From Roseiarcus sp963779095 (GTDB lineage Bacteria > Pseudomonadota > Alphaproteobacteria > Rhizobiales > Beijerinckiaceae), in the NCBI GenBank assembly GCA_963779095.1, contig CAVZWU010000014.1, positions 54,586 through 118,585 on the forward strand: a stretch of 64,000 nucleotides of DNA, read 5' to 3'. Each line of letters opens with the position of its first letter. Position 1 is the stretch's first letter. Positions 57,069-64,000 of the stretch are shown here, piece by piece. The notes under the pieces were generated by a model. The model saw only the letters and a program-made list of their open reading frames with translations. It was not told the DNA's origin and did no database searches. The position numbers were made by a program, and so were the translations under genes.

Positions 57069-57684
57069 GGTCGGCGCCATCGTGCTCGCCGCAGGCCAGT
57101 CGTCGCGCTTTCGCGCCGGCGGCGGCCTGGACGTGACGAAGCTCGCGGCGAAACTCGACGGCAAGCCGATCGTGCGGCGCGTCGCGGAAGCGGCGCTCGC
57201 GTCCGGGGCGCGTCCGGTCGTCGTCGTCACCGGCTATGCGCGGAGCGCCGTCGAGGCGGCGCTTGAAGACCTCGATATTGCGATCACCTTCAATTCGAGA
57301 TTTGCCAGCGGCCTCGCCTCCTCGCTCAAGGCCGGTCTCACCGCGACGCCGCCGGATGTCGCGGGAGCGCTCGTGCTCCTCGGCGACATGCCGTGGATCG
57401 AGCCTCAGCTCATCGACGCCCTGATCGGCGCCTTCCTGGCGCGCGAGGCCGCGCTCGCCGCCGTCCCGTTGCGCGAAGGCGAGCGCGGCAATCCGGTTCT
57501 TCTGGGCCGGGGCCTGTTCGAGGCGGCCATGCGCCTTGAAGGCGACGAGGGGGCGCGGCGGCTGATCGGCGCGCTGAGCCCGGGCGAACTTGTCGAAGTC
57601 GAGGCTTCCGACATCAGCGTGACCCACGATATCGACACGCCCGACGATCTGGCGGCCGCGCGGCGTTTGCCGGGCGGCGCCTAG
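57061..57684 (+). CDS. mocA: MobA/MocA-like molybdenum cofactor nucleotidyltransferase
   Basis: 207-residue NTP transferase: GAIVLAAGQSSRFRAGGGLD at the start, then KLAAKLDGKPIVRRVAEAAL, the metal-binding ALVLLGDMPWIEPQLIDALI and RGNPVLLGRGLFEAAM. The MocA group makes the cytosine dinucleotide form of the cofactor used by this class of hydroxylases; MobA makes the guanine form. Specificity cannot be settled by eye, though the cox context favours MocA. The stop TAG (57682-57684) begins the MITE that follows. Confidence 0.85.
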   Translation: MTEVGAIVLAAGQSSRFRAGGGLDVTKLAAKLDGKPIVRRVAEAALASGARPVVVVTGYARSAVEAALEDLDIAITFNSRFASGLASSLKAGLTATPPDVAGALVLLGDMPWIEPQLIDALIGAFLAREAALAAVPLREGERGNPVLLGRGLFEAAMRLEGDEGARRLIGALSPGELVEVEASDISVTHDIDTPDDLAAARRLPGGA

Positions 57685-57780
57685 TGGTCAAAATCAAACG
57701 TAAGAGTCCGGGGCGCCTTCCGCAATTTCAAGGAGTTCTCCGGCTTGCAAGGGGTTCGAAGCGTTTGATTCTATCCACTA
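57682..57780. mobile_element. MITE of the IS630/Tc1 type (99 bp)
   Basis: TAGTGGTCAAAATCAAACG at the left and, inverted, TAGTGGATAGAATCAAACG at the right: 16 of 19 positions agree. The element starts and ends on TA. No coding capacity. The left TA is part of the mocA stop codon, which would still be TAG without the insertion. The inner end motif TAGTGGAT matches the end of the IS630 element at 870 (TAGTGGATCGAGCC), suggesting that an IS630 relative could mobilise it. Confidence 0.75.
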
Positions 57781-57882
57781 GGGCAGCCGCTTTGCCCGAC
57801 CGGCCTCGCCATCTTCCTGATCGGCGGTGAAGAAGCGCGGGCTGAACCGGCCCAGTCGCGCCCGGCGCGGCCCCGTTTCTTC

Positions 57883-59270
57883 TGTCGATAGCGAATTAAC
57901 TTGTCCGGTTTTGGTAGCACATCAAATGTCCGCTTCTTCTGGTTCTGTTCTCCTGTGGGCATGTGGGCGAGGCGAAGCGTCGTCCACATGTCCACAGGCC
58001 GCGCCGCCGAGCGGATTTAAGCGGCGCTTTTCACGTGCCTGATCGCTCCTTGTGTGTCGTACCGGCCGATGCACCGTGGCCCGAGGAAGAGGGCGTGGGA
58101 GCCGTCCGGGTAGAGGTGGACTTTGACCCTCGCCTTGACGAAGTGTGGGCGCAGGGGACTTTCCGGGATTTGCAGCTTGAGCCTATTGAAGGAAACGCAA
58201 TTGTCGTTGCCGACCTGGCGCTCCTCCTGGACGCACAAGATCTCGTCGAGGTCGACGCCCGGGATCGCAACGAAGGCCGAGCCCGGCTCGGCCGGCGGCG
58301 CGGCGAAGCGCGCATTGTAAGCGGGCAGATAGACGTCGCGGAGGAAGGCGTCGGCCGCCTCGATCGTATCGATCCCGGCGAGCGCGAGCTCCTTCACCAG
58401 CCGGTCCTGCAAGGTCTGAAACGCCCGTTCCGACCGCCCGCGCGCCTGGGGCGAATAGGCCCCGATATGCTCGACGCCGAGTTGCTCGAGCGCCCGCCCG
58501 ACCTGCGTCGGCCGCTTGCGGTCGATCTTGCCGCCCGCCTCGGGGGTATGGAAGTAGTGGGCGCCGCGATCCGTATAGAGGCTCATCGGCAGGCCGTGCG
58601 CGCCGAACGTCTCCTTCAGCGCCCGGAAGGTCGAGGCCGTCCCTTCCTCCTCGACCAGAAACGCCGAATAGATCGCTCCTGTCGCGTCGTCCAGGGTCAC
58701 AATGAGATCGAGCGCCGGCTGGCCCTGAAGCCACGCGTGACGCGACCCGTCCTGATGCAGCATCATCCCCGGCATCGGCCGACGCGGCCGTTTGCGCCGA
58801 TGCGCGCCGCGCCGCTTCGCCTTCTCCAGAAGCCCCTTCGACTGAAGGAACGTCTTCGTCCAGGTGTAGCTCCACGAAAACTTGTGCTCCGCCACCAGAT
58901 GTTCGTGAAAATGCCTGGTGGTGAAGCCTCGATAGCGCTCGCGATACAACGCCTCGACCTCGTCGGCGCGATCGACCGGAACCCGCTTGCCCGACGCCTT
59001 GCCAAGCCGGCGATCCAGAAGCCCAGCCTCGCCGTCGTCCTCGAACCGCTGGCGCCAGCGTCGAAATGTCCGCTCGTCGATCCCGAGCAGTTCCGCCGCC
59101 TCCACTTGATTGAACTCCGCCGCCTCGCAGCGGCCCAAAATGTCCAGAAACCTCATCACATGCACACCCTGAAGGGCTTCCGACCGGCGCATCAAAACCC
59201 TCGTAAAGGCTCCGACGCTACCGGACAGATCGTGTGCTACCTAAGCCGGACATATCGTGTGCTACCGACA
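57883..59270 (-). mobile_element. ISNCY-type insertion sequence with 17-bp target duplication (1388 bp)
   Basis: The ends read inward TGTCGATAGCGAATTAACTT and TGTCGGTAGCACACGATATG. Inside each end a second block GGTAGCACA...TGTCCG is repeated. Flanks are the perfect 17-bp direct repeat CGCGGCCCCGTTTCTTC (57866-57882 and 59271-59287), an unusually long duplication that fits the IS1202 group of ISNCY. It lies one base upstream of the -35 box of a promoter. Confidence 0.8.
58017..59195 (-). CDS. ISNCY-family transposase
   Basis: 392-residue DDE transposase. An N-terminal helix-turn-helix (QVEAAELLGIDERTFRRWRQ) recognises ends. The catalytic core has MLHQDGSRHAWLQGQPALDL, MSLYTDRGAHYFHTPEAGGK and the Glu in YSPQARGRSERAFQTLQDRL, in a rve-like fold. 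The C-terminal domain ends GRYDTQGAIRHVKSAA. Family features agree with the IS1202-like group. The frame is intact and the element complete, so it may be functional. Confidence 0.85.
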   Translation of the reverse strand: MMRRSEALQGVHVMRFLDILGRCEAAEFNQVEAAELLGIDERTFRRWRQRFEDDGEAGLLDRRLGKASGKRVPVDRADEVEALYRERYRGFTTRHFHEHLVAEHKFSWSYTWTKTFLQSKGLLEKAKRRGAHRRKRPRRPMPGMMLHQDGSRHAWLQGQPALDLIVTLDDATGAIYSAFLVEEEGTASTFRALKETFGAHGLPMSLYTDRGAHYFHTPEAGGKIDRKRPTQVGRALEQLGVEHIGAYSPQARGRSERAFQTLQDRLVKELALAGIDTIEAADAFLRDVYLPAYNARFAAPPAEPGSAFVAIPGVDLDEILCVQEERQVGNDNCVSFNRLKLQIPESPLRPHFVKARVKVHLYPDGSHALFLGPRCIGRYDTQGAIRHVKSAA

Positions 59271-59287
59271 CGCGGCCCCGTTTCTTC

Positions 59288-59316
59288 TTGACAAAATCAG
59301 AAATATGAGCTATACG
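59288..59316 (+). promoter_or_regulatory. Sigma-70-type promoter
   Basis: TTGACA (59288-59293), 17 bases, TATACG (59311-59316) is close to consensus. It directs transcription right toward the small interrupted gene at 59499. The ISNCY element inserted so that its target repeat abuts the -35 box. Confidence 0.6.
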
Positions 59317-59560
59317 TATTCATATTGTCGGAATCATTCCGGCGCCTCGCGGCCCGGAGACGAGAGGCTGTGGCTGTTTGAAAACCTGCTCGACACAACC
59401 GGCGCGCGAATCGGAAAGCCGGGAAAATTTTTTCTACTTTTTTCGGCCGTAACCCTTTGAAAAGGCCCGATTCCGAAAACTAAAAGGCGATTATCTAGAT
59501 GACAAACGCGGCACAAGATGTTAGGGCCGCCGGGCGTGACAGGCCGGACGAGCGTAGTGT

Positions 59561-59584
59561 TAAGCACCGCCCTCGCGGTGCTTA
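59561..59584. repeat. Perfect hairpin (10-bp stem, 4-base loop)
   Basis: TAAGCACCGC, CCTC, GCGGTGCTTA. It lies in the small ORF that starts at 59499. No T run follows, so it is not a standard terminator; it may be a leader or regulatory structure. Confidence 0.55.
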
Positions 59585-59620
59585 TCTCGACGTTCCTTTC
59601 TCTTTGTCCGACGTTCCTTC

Positions 59621-60713
59621 CGTGCCTATCCGGTTGACTCAGACACCCACTAGGGCTAGTAGCCGCAGTTATGGCGGCTTTGGACATTCACCAGCGGGAC
59701 GATCTGGCTTTTCCCCAATCGCTCCCCGAATTTCAGAAGCTGTTTCCTAATGACGCGGCGTGTGCTGTCTATCTTGGGCGCGCGCGTTGGCCTGACGGTT
59801 TTGTCTGCTCGCATTGCGGCGTGATTGGTGAACCCTTCCGCATTGCAACCCGACCCGGTGTTCTGGAATGCCGCGCGTGTCGACGCCAAACCGGCCTCTT
59901 GGCCGGCACGGTCATGGAGCGCAGTCATACGCCGCTTAGCGTCTGGTTCTGGGCCGCGTATCTCGTCGCCAGCCAGACGCCGGGCATGTCGGCGGTTCAG
60001 TTTCAGCGGCAACTTGGGCTGACACGATACGAAACTGCGTTTGGCATCCTTCACAAACTGCGCGCCGGCATGGTGCGGCCGGACCAGGATCGTATCGGTG
60101 GTCGGGCGAAAGAGCATGTCGAGGTCGATGAGACCTGGGTCGGTGGAAGGACGCGCGGCGATGGCCGAGGCATCCACCACAAAACATTGGTGTCCGCCGC
60201 TGTCGAGGTTCGCCATCGCAAGCCGGGGACGGCGCAAGACAAGCGCAGGGACGGTCGCTATGCCGGTCGTGTGCGATTGGCCATCGTCGCCGACCGCAGC
60301 GCCAATTCCTTGTGCGGCTTTGTCGAGAACGCCGTCATGCCAGCCTCGCTGATCGTCACCGACGATTGGAGCGGCTACGTCAGCTTGCGTAAGCGGGGCT
60401 ACGACCATCATCCGATTGCCGAAAGCGGCGATCCCGAAATTGCCGAACAGTTCATGCCGATGATTCATCTCGTCTTCTCCAATTTGAAGACCTGGCTCAA
60501 CGGCATCCACCACGGCGTGAGCGCCAAGCATCTACAAGCTTACCTCAACGAATTCACGTTCCGCTTCAACCGGCGCTTCTACCCGTTCAACGCCTTCCGC
60601 TCGCTGCTCGGCATCGCGGGCGACGTCGAGGCGCCAACCTATGCCCAGCTTTAATTCGGGAGAATGGGTCCACCCTACATATGGTGGGTGTCTGCCTTAA
60701 CCGGATAGGCACG
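59621..60713 (+). mobile_element. IS1595-family insertion sequence, copy 2 (1093 bp)
   Basis: The same 15-bp perfect ends as copy 1. Flanked by an 8-bp duplication GTTCCTTC (59613-59620 and 60714-60721). Almost identical to 14405-15497 along its whole length, so transposition was recent. Confidence 0.92.
59671..60654 (+). CDS. IS1595-family transposase (copy 2)
   Basis: 327 residues. The same DDE transposase as the copy at 14455, with two amino-acid differences that I can see: Asp instead of Asn in HQRDDLAF and Asn instead of Asp in RSANSLCGF. The zinc ribbon (CSHCG and CRACRR) and the catalytic DETW and TDDWSGY blocks are intact. Confidence 0.92.
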   Translation: MAALDIHQRDDLAFPQSLPEFQKLFPNDAACAVYLGRARWPDGFVCSHCGVIGEPFRIATRPGVLECRACRRQTGLLAGTVMERSHTPLSVWFWAAYLVASQTPGMSAVQFQRQLGLTRYETAFGILHKLRAGMVRPDQDRIGGRAKEHVEVDETWVGGRTRGDGRGIHHKTLVSAAVEVRHRKPGTAQDKRRDGRYAGRVRLAIVADRSANSLCGFVENAVMPASLIVTDDWSGYVSLRKRGYDHHPIAESGDPEIAEQFMPMIHLVFSNLKTWLNGIHHGVSAKHLQAYLNEFTFRFNRRFYPFNAFRSLLGIAGDVEAPTYAQL

Positions 60714-60982
60714 GTTCCTTCTTCGATGGTGGAGGCGGCTCTTTGGATTCTGAATGAGCATCAGGGCGAGGTGTCGCAAGTAACTCTGGTGGAGCTACTA
60801 ATGGAGGCAATTCTGAATGTCGCCCCTGCATCCGTTCGTCGAGAGCTTTGTAAAGCCTCCAAGAAAAAGTAGTGAGCGCTAATATCTCTTCTGCAACTCG
60901 CCTTACAGGGCGTGAAGCCGTTGAGGATCAATTATCGAATGCTCTATAATCCATTTGTCCTCAGAGAATGTCATGTGTAAAA

Positions 60983-61291
60983 CTATCCGGACATATGGCC
61001 AGATTGGATCTCAAGGCCAGTCTCGCTTTTATGTGCTATCACGGCAGATGCGGGAGTGGATAAGTGTTCTGGAAAGACTATCTTTAGAGCCTCTAGAACG
61101 CGAAAGCCACCGAGATTGCCAATCCCAAGAGAGACCGTGGAGGTGTCTCCATTGTGGAACGCGAATTTCATATAGGTCATTAGTCCGATCTGTTTCACTG
61201 AAACAGCAACGATTTCGCGATCTAGGCGATGCGCTTCCTCGATTTCCGCCTTCGTTGGGATTGGCACCAGGCCGCCCTGTCCATGCTGCAT
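60983..61291 (-). CDS. Hypothetical protein
   Basis: 102 residues from ATG 61291, with GGGGAGG seven bases upstream. Sequence MQHGQGGLVPIPTKAEIEEA, HRLDREIVAVSVKQIGLMTY and FHNGDTSTVSLGIGNLGGFR with a C-terminal SGHMSG. Composition is that of a folded protein with no membrane segment. No family is recognised. The opposite-strand frame over the same stretch is rejected because it has no ribosome site and is Arg/Ser-rich. Confidence 0.5.
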   Translation of the reverse strand: MQHGQGGLVPIPTKAEIEEAHRLDREIVAVSVKQIGLMTYMKFAFHNGDTSTVSLGIGNLGGFRVLEALKIVFPEHLSTPASAVIAHKSETGLEIQSGHMSG

Positions 61292-61333
61292 TGAAGCCTC
61301 CCCTGGTTAGGTCGCGCTGTGGTATGATGGATC

Positions 61334-61558
61334 ATGGACGAACGAAAAGACGCGCTAAACGGCCTATCTGAGCGGGAGCGAACCACAATGACCGCGCTCC
61401 TGAGGATGCGGCCAGAGCAGCACAAATCGACCCCCAGAGTTGATACGCCAAAAGGCAGAGGGCAGAGACAAAGGCGCGAGCGGGAACGCTCTGCGCCTAA
61501 CTGTCGATTTCCGTCGAGAACTGACCCGGGATTTCCATTGAGAACTGACCCGGCTTGA
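61334..61558 (+). CDS. Small hypothetical protein, end replaced by IS21
   Basis: The N-terminal 55 codons (MDERKDALNGLSERERTTMT, then ALLRMRPEQHKSTPR) are host; the frame enters IS21 at 61502 and ends at 61558. No good ribosome site is seen. The ALLRMxPxxHK pattern is like short proteins found downstream of many rhizobial genes. A minor or non-coding frame is possible. Confidence 0.35.
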   Translation: MDERKDALNGLSERERTTMTALLRMRPEQHKSTPRVDTPKGRGQRQRRERERSAPNCRFPSRTDPGFPLRTDPA

Positions 61559-61572
61559 TGATGGTTTTGGGA

Positions 61573-62367
61573 TCAGGCGTTCGTCAAGTTTCGAGGTTTC
61601 TCCTTTGCGGGTTTGGCGGCTTTCGCCGAGCTGTTCTTGAAGCGGAAGCTGTCGTTTCCGGTTTCGAGAATGTGGCAGCGGTGGGTGAGACGATCGAGTA
61701 GAGCGGTCGTCATCTTCGGGTCGCCGAACACGGTTGCCCACTCGCCGAAGCTGAGATTGGTTGTGATGATGACGCTGGCACGCTCGTAGAGCTTGCTCAG
61801 CAGATGGAAGAGCAACGCCCCGCCGGAGGCGCTGAACGGCAGGTAGCCAAGCTCGTCGAGGATGACGAGATCGGAGTGAGTGAGCCGGGCGGCGATCTGT
61901 CCTGGCTTGCCCTGAAGCTTCTCTTGTTCGAGAGCGTTGACGAGTTCGACGGTGGAGAAGAAGCGGACGCGCTTGCGATGATGCTCGATCGCCTGGACGC
62001 CGATCGCGGTGGCGAGATGCGTCTTGCCCGTGCCGGGGCCGCCGACCAGGACGACATTGTGGGCGTCTTCCAGGAACTCGCAACGATGGAGTTGACGTGT
62101 GAGCGCCTCGTTGACCTCGCTGCTGGCGAAGTCGAAGCCGGCAAGGTCGCGATAGTTCGGAAAGCGGGCCGCTTTGAGCTGGTAGGCCGTCGACCTTACC
62201 TCCCTGTCGGCTGTTTCCGCCTTCAAGAGCTGCGATAGGATGGGCAGCGCCGCCTCAAAGGCCGGAGAGCCTTGCTCGGTCAGCTCGCCGACCGCCTGAG
62301 CCATGCCGTGCATTTTGAGGGTGCGCAGCATGATGACGACGGCGCCAGCGGCGGGATTATGACGCAT
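61573..62367 (-). CDS. istB: IS21 helper ATPase IstB
   Basis: 264 residues from ATG 62367 (MRHNPAAGAVVIMLRTLKMH). AAA+ DnaC-like ATPase: Walker A VVLVGGPGTGKTHLATAIGV, Walker B DLVILDELGYLPFSASGGAL, and TTNLSFGEWATVFGDPKMTT with the sensor/arginine-finger LLDRLTHRCHILETGNDSFR. It chooses target DNA and activates IstA. The start lies within the istA end (62357), giving overlap of eleven bases, the usual coupling in IS21. Confidence 0.93.
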   Translation of the reverse strand: MRHNPAAGAVVIMLRTLKMHGMAQAVGELTEQGSPAFEAALPILSQLLKAETADREVRSTAYQLKAARFPNYRDLAGFDFASSEVNEALTRQLHRCEFLEDAHNVVLVGGPGTGKTHLATAIGVQAIEHHRKRVRFFSTVELVNALEQEKLQGKPGQIAARLTHSDLVILDELGYLPFSASGGALLFHLLSKLYERASVIITTNLSFGEWATVFGDPKMTTALLDRLTHRCHILETGNDSFRFKNSSAKAAKPAKEKPRNLTNA

Positions 62368-63889
62368 GGCGCGCCTCCCGGGCTTGGCGCAGCGCATCGT
62401 AGCGTTCGACGTTGGCCTGCGGCTCGGAGGTGAGCGTCAAAGCATTAGGCGGCTTCACGACGGGTGGGTCGATTGGCTTGCCGTCAATCAACCGGTGCAG
62501 CAGGTTCAGAATGTGCGTCTTGGTCGGCACGCCGGCCTCCAGAGCCAGTTCGACGGCAGTGAGCACGGCCTGCTCGTCATGCTGGAGGACGAGAGCCAGA
62601 ATCTCGACCATCTCGCGGTCGCCGCCCGGCGTCTTGAGCATGCGCTGTTGCAAGGCACGGAAGGCAGGCGGGAGTTCGGCGAACGGCGCGCCGTTGCGGA
62701 GTGCGCCCGGTTTGCGCTGAATGACCGCCAGATAGTGCCGCCAATCGAAAACGGTGGTCGTGCTCTTGCGTTGGTGGGAGCGGGCAAAAACGCGGCGATG
62801 TTCGCAGACGACTTGTCCCTCGGCGGCGACAACGATGCGTTCGGGATAGACTCGTACGCTGACTGGACGATTGGCGAAGGAGGCCGGCACGCTATAGCGA
62901 TTGCGGTCCAGATGGACCAGGCACGTCGGCGACACGCGCTTGGCGTATTCGACGAAGCCGTCGAACGGGCGCGAAGGCTGCATCAGATGCTGGACCTCTT
63001 CGGCCCAGGCGTCGGCAATCGCGCCAGGATGCGAGGCGTGCGGCGTCTGCTCCCACAGCTCCCTGCATCGCATCTCCAGCCAGTCGTTCAGCGCCGCCAG
63101 GGAGGGGAAGCTGGGCATGGGCTGCCAGAGCCGATGGCGGGCGTCCTGGACGTTCTTCTCGATCTGCCCCTTCTCCCAACCGGACGCCGGATTGCAGAAC
63201 TCCGCCTCGAACAGGAAGTGGCTGACCATGGCTGCGAACCGTGCGTTGACCTGGCGGTTCTTGCCGCGCCCGACTTTGTCGACCGCAGTGCGCATGTTGT
63301 CGTAGATGCCTCGCCGGGGAACGCCGCCCAGCACGCGGAAGGCGTGGTTATGGGCGTCGAACAGCATCTCGTGGGTCTGCTGCGGGTAGGCCCGGAGGAA
63401 GAAGGCGCGGCTGCAGGACAGTTTGAAGTGAGCGACCTGCAGCTTGGTTCGCTCGCCGGCAATGATCGCCCAATCTTCCGACCAGTCGAACTGGAACGCC
63501 TCGCCCGGCAAAAACGCCAGCGGCACGAACACGCCGCGGCCGCACGTCTTCTGTTCCTGTTGCCGAGCGGCCTTCCAGTCGCGAGCGAAGGCCGCCACGC
63601 GATTGTAGGAGCCGTCGTAACCGAGGGCGGCCAGATCGGCGTGCAATTGCTTGGTCGTCCGCTTCTGCTTGCGGGACTTCCCCGCCTCCTGCCGCAGCAT
63701 ATGCGACAGCTTGTCGGCGTAAGGGTCCAGCTTGCTCGGGCGGTCAGGGATGTTGAACCTCGGTTCAACGGTGTCCGAGCGCAGATATTTGCGGACTGTG
63801 TTCCTCGACAGCCCCGTGCGCCGCGATATCTCTCGGATCGAGAAATGGTCCCGGTAGTGCCAGCGTCGGATGACGCTCAGTAACTCCAT
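62357..63889 (-). CDS. istA: IS21 transposase IstA
   Basis: 510 residues. Start ATG 63889 (MELLSVIRRWHYRDHFSIRE), with GGAG eight bases upstream; a GTG nine bases earlier is possible. The helix-turn-helix is SIREISRRTGLSRNTVRKYL. The rve core has FQFDWSEDWAIIAGERTKLQ (first Asp), RRGIYDNMRTAVDKVGRGKN (second Asp) and the Glu in ASGWEKGQIEKNVQDARHRL. The C-terminal domain has DRNRYSVPASFANRPVSVRV. The frame is intact. Confidence 0.93.
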   Translation of the reverse strand: MELLSVIRRWHYRDHFSIREISRRTGLSRNTVRKYLRSDTVEPRFNIPDRPSKLDPYADKLSHMLRQEAGKSRKQKRTTKQLHADLAALGYDGSYNRVAAFARDWKAARQQEQKTCGRGVFVPLAFLPGEAFQFDWSEDWAIIAGERTKLQVAHFKLSCSRAFFLRAYPQQTHEMLFDAHNHAFRVLGGVPRRGIYDNMRTAVDKVGRGKNRQVNARFAAMVSHFLFEAEFCNPASGWEKGQIEKNVQDARHRLWQPMPSFPSLAALNDWLEMRCRELWEQTPHASHPGAIADAWAEEVQHLMQPSRPFDGFVEYAKRVSPTCLVHLDRNRYSVPASFANRPVSVRVYPERIVVAAEGQVVCEHRRVFARSHQRKSTTTVFDWRHYLAVIQRKPGALRNGAPFAELPPAFRALQQRMLKTPGGDREMVEILALVLQHDEQAVLTAVELALEAGVPTKTHILNLLHRLIDGKPIDPPVVKPPNALTLTSEPQANVERYDALRQAREARHAS

Positions 63890-64000
63890 GTCGATCACTC
63901 CATCGTCCCCCGCCTAGGCCAAGGGGGAAGGGTTCGAACATGGGTCAGTTCTCGGTGGAAAAACCCGTGGCGCCCGGGTCAGCTCTCAGTGGAAATCAAC

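Larger units (their letters stand above)
59499..60872 (+). pseudogene. Small hypothetical gene interrupted by IS1595 copy 2
   Basis: ATG 59499 with AAAGG upstream begins MTNAAQDVRAAGRDRPDERS. The frame meets the IS at 59621 inside DVPS. After the IS, with one copy of the duplicated GTTCCTTC removed, it resumes in frame at SMVEAALWILNEHQGEVSQV and ends LCKASKKK at 60872. The rebuilt protein has about 93 residues. A perfect hairpin (TAAGCACCGC, CCTC, GCGGTGCTTA at 59561-59584) lies in the first half, so the N-terminal part is less certain as coding. Function unknown; the C-terminal helix-rich part looks real. Confidence 0.5.
61502..64000 (-). mobile_element. IS21-family insertion sequence, right end at the window edge
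   Basis: Left end TGTCGATTTCCGTCGAGAAC followed by TGACCC repeats. Right end, reading inward, GTTGATTTCCACTGAGAGCT then GACCC, at 64000 with the terminal T just outside. Several short GAGAACTGACCC repeats near both ends are transposase sites typical of IS21. The element carries istA and istB, both intact. Confidence 0.82.

Noticed and set aside
59307..59460. 51-codon ORF (MSYTYSYC...) after the ISNCY element
   Set aside because: Its start lies inside the promoter and it has no ribosome site.
60955..61371. 138-codon plus-strand ORF
   Set aside because: The minus-strand ORF at 60983-61291 has a good ribosome site and better composition; this one is its shadow.
62366..63883. 505-codon open frame opposite istA
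   Set aside because: Antisense shadow of a clear IS21 transposase.

Overview
The window is high-GC DNA (roughly 63-67 percent by eye) from an alphaproteobacterium, most likely of the order Rhizobiales. The order is inferred from gene families and neighbourhoods: DUF1036 next to pyruvate kinase, an Hsp20-DUF1150 pair, an RpoH promoter of the alphaproteobacterial type, a liv ABC operon carrying a small membrane protein, and a form II CO dehydrogenase-like cluster. Genus cannot be decided from the sequence. There is no rRNA, tRNA, CRISPR array or phage module that I can recognise.

Layout. 1-6.7 kb is an insertion-sequence island: a cut-off IS630 element, a broken IS66 element with a passenger gene, and a row of small unknown genes hit by two further IS630 elements. 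6.7-13 kb holds a cupin, purC, a 24-codon ORF with an exceptionally complete Shine-Dalgarno and its own terminator, glmM, pgm and a PEP-CTERM protein. 13.2-16.1 kb has an abortive-infection-type gene split by an IS1595 element. 16.1-31.4 kb is backbone: lytic transglycosylase, site-2 protease, PEP-CTERM phosphatase, DUF1036-pyk, a heme protein, a dehydrogenase, a Phe/Asn/Arg repeat protein, a zinc-ribbon/helicase fusion, hsp20-DUF1150, thyA-folA, a Phd/VapC-type toxin-antitoxin pair and galT-galK. 31.4-40.8 kb has murJ, a PLP enzyme coupled to an FAD monooxygenase, an ArsR regulator with a SRPBCC protein, cydAB (bd-type oxidase), a PEP-CTERM protein with an in-frame amber codon, and ccdA. 40.9-46.6 kb is a leftward liv (branched-chain amino acid) ABC operon. 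47.0-57.7 kb is a rightward cox-type molybdenum hydroxylase cluster in S-L-M order with CoxG, MoxR-ATPase, VWA, CDGSH, XdhC, molybdopterin-binding and MobA-like proteins. 57.7-64 kb is a second IS island: a MITE, an ISNCY element, a second IS1595 copy inside a small gene, and an IS21 element running to the edge.

How the genes work together. The cox cluster encodes the three structural subunits of a hydroxylase plus the proteins that build and insert its molybdenum cofactor. The liv operon, cydAB, glmM/pgm, galKT and thyA/folA are ordinary import, respiration, sugar-nucleotide and nucleotide genes.

A caveat runs through the whole window. About fifteen genes, most of them housekeeping, carry single-base frameshifts with protein similarity preserved on both sides, concentrated at 33.6-38.6 kb. 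The pattern looks more like consensus or assembly error than gene decay, so genes marked as frameshifted pseudogenes are probably intact in the organism.
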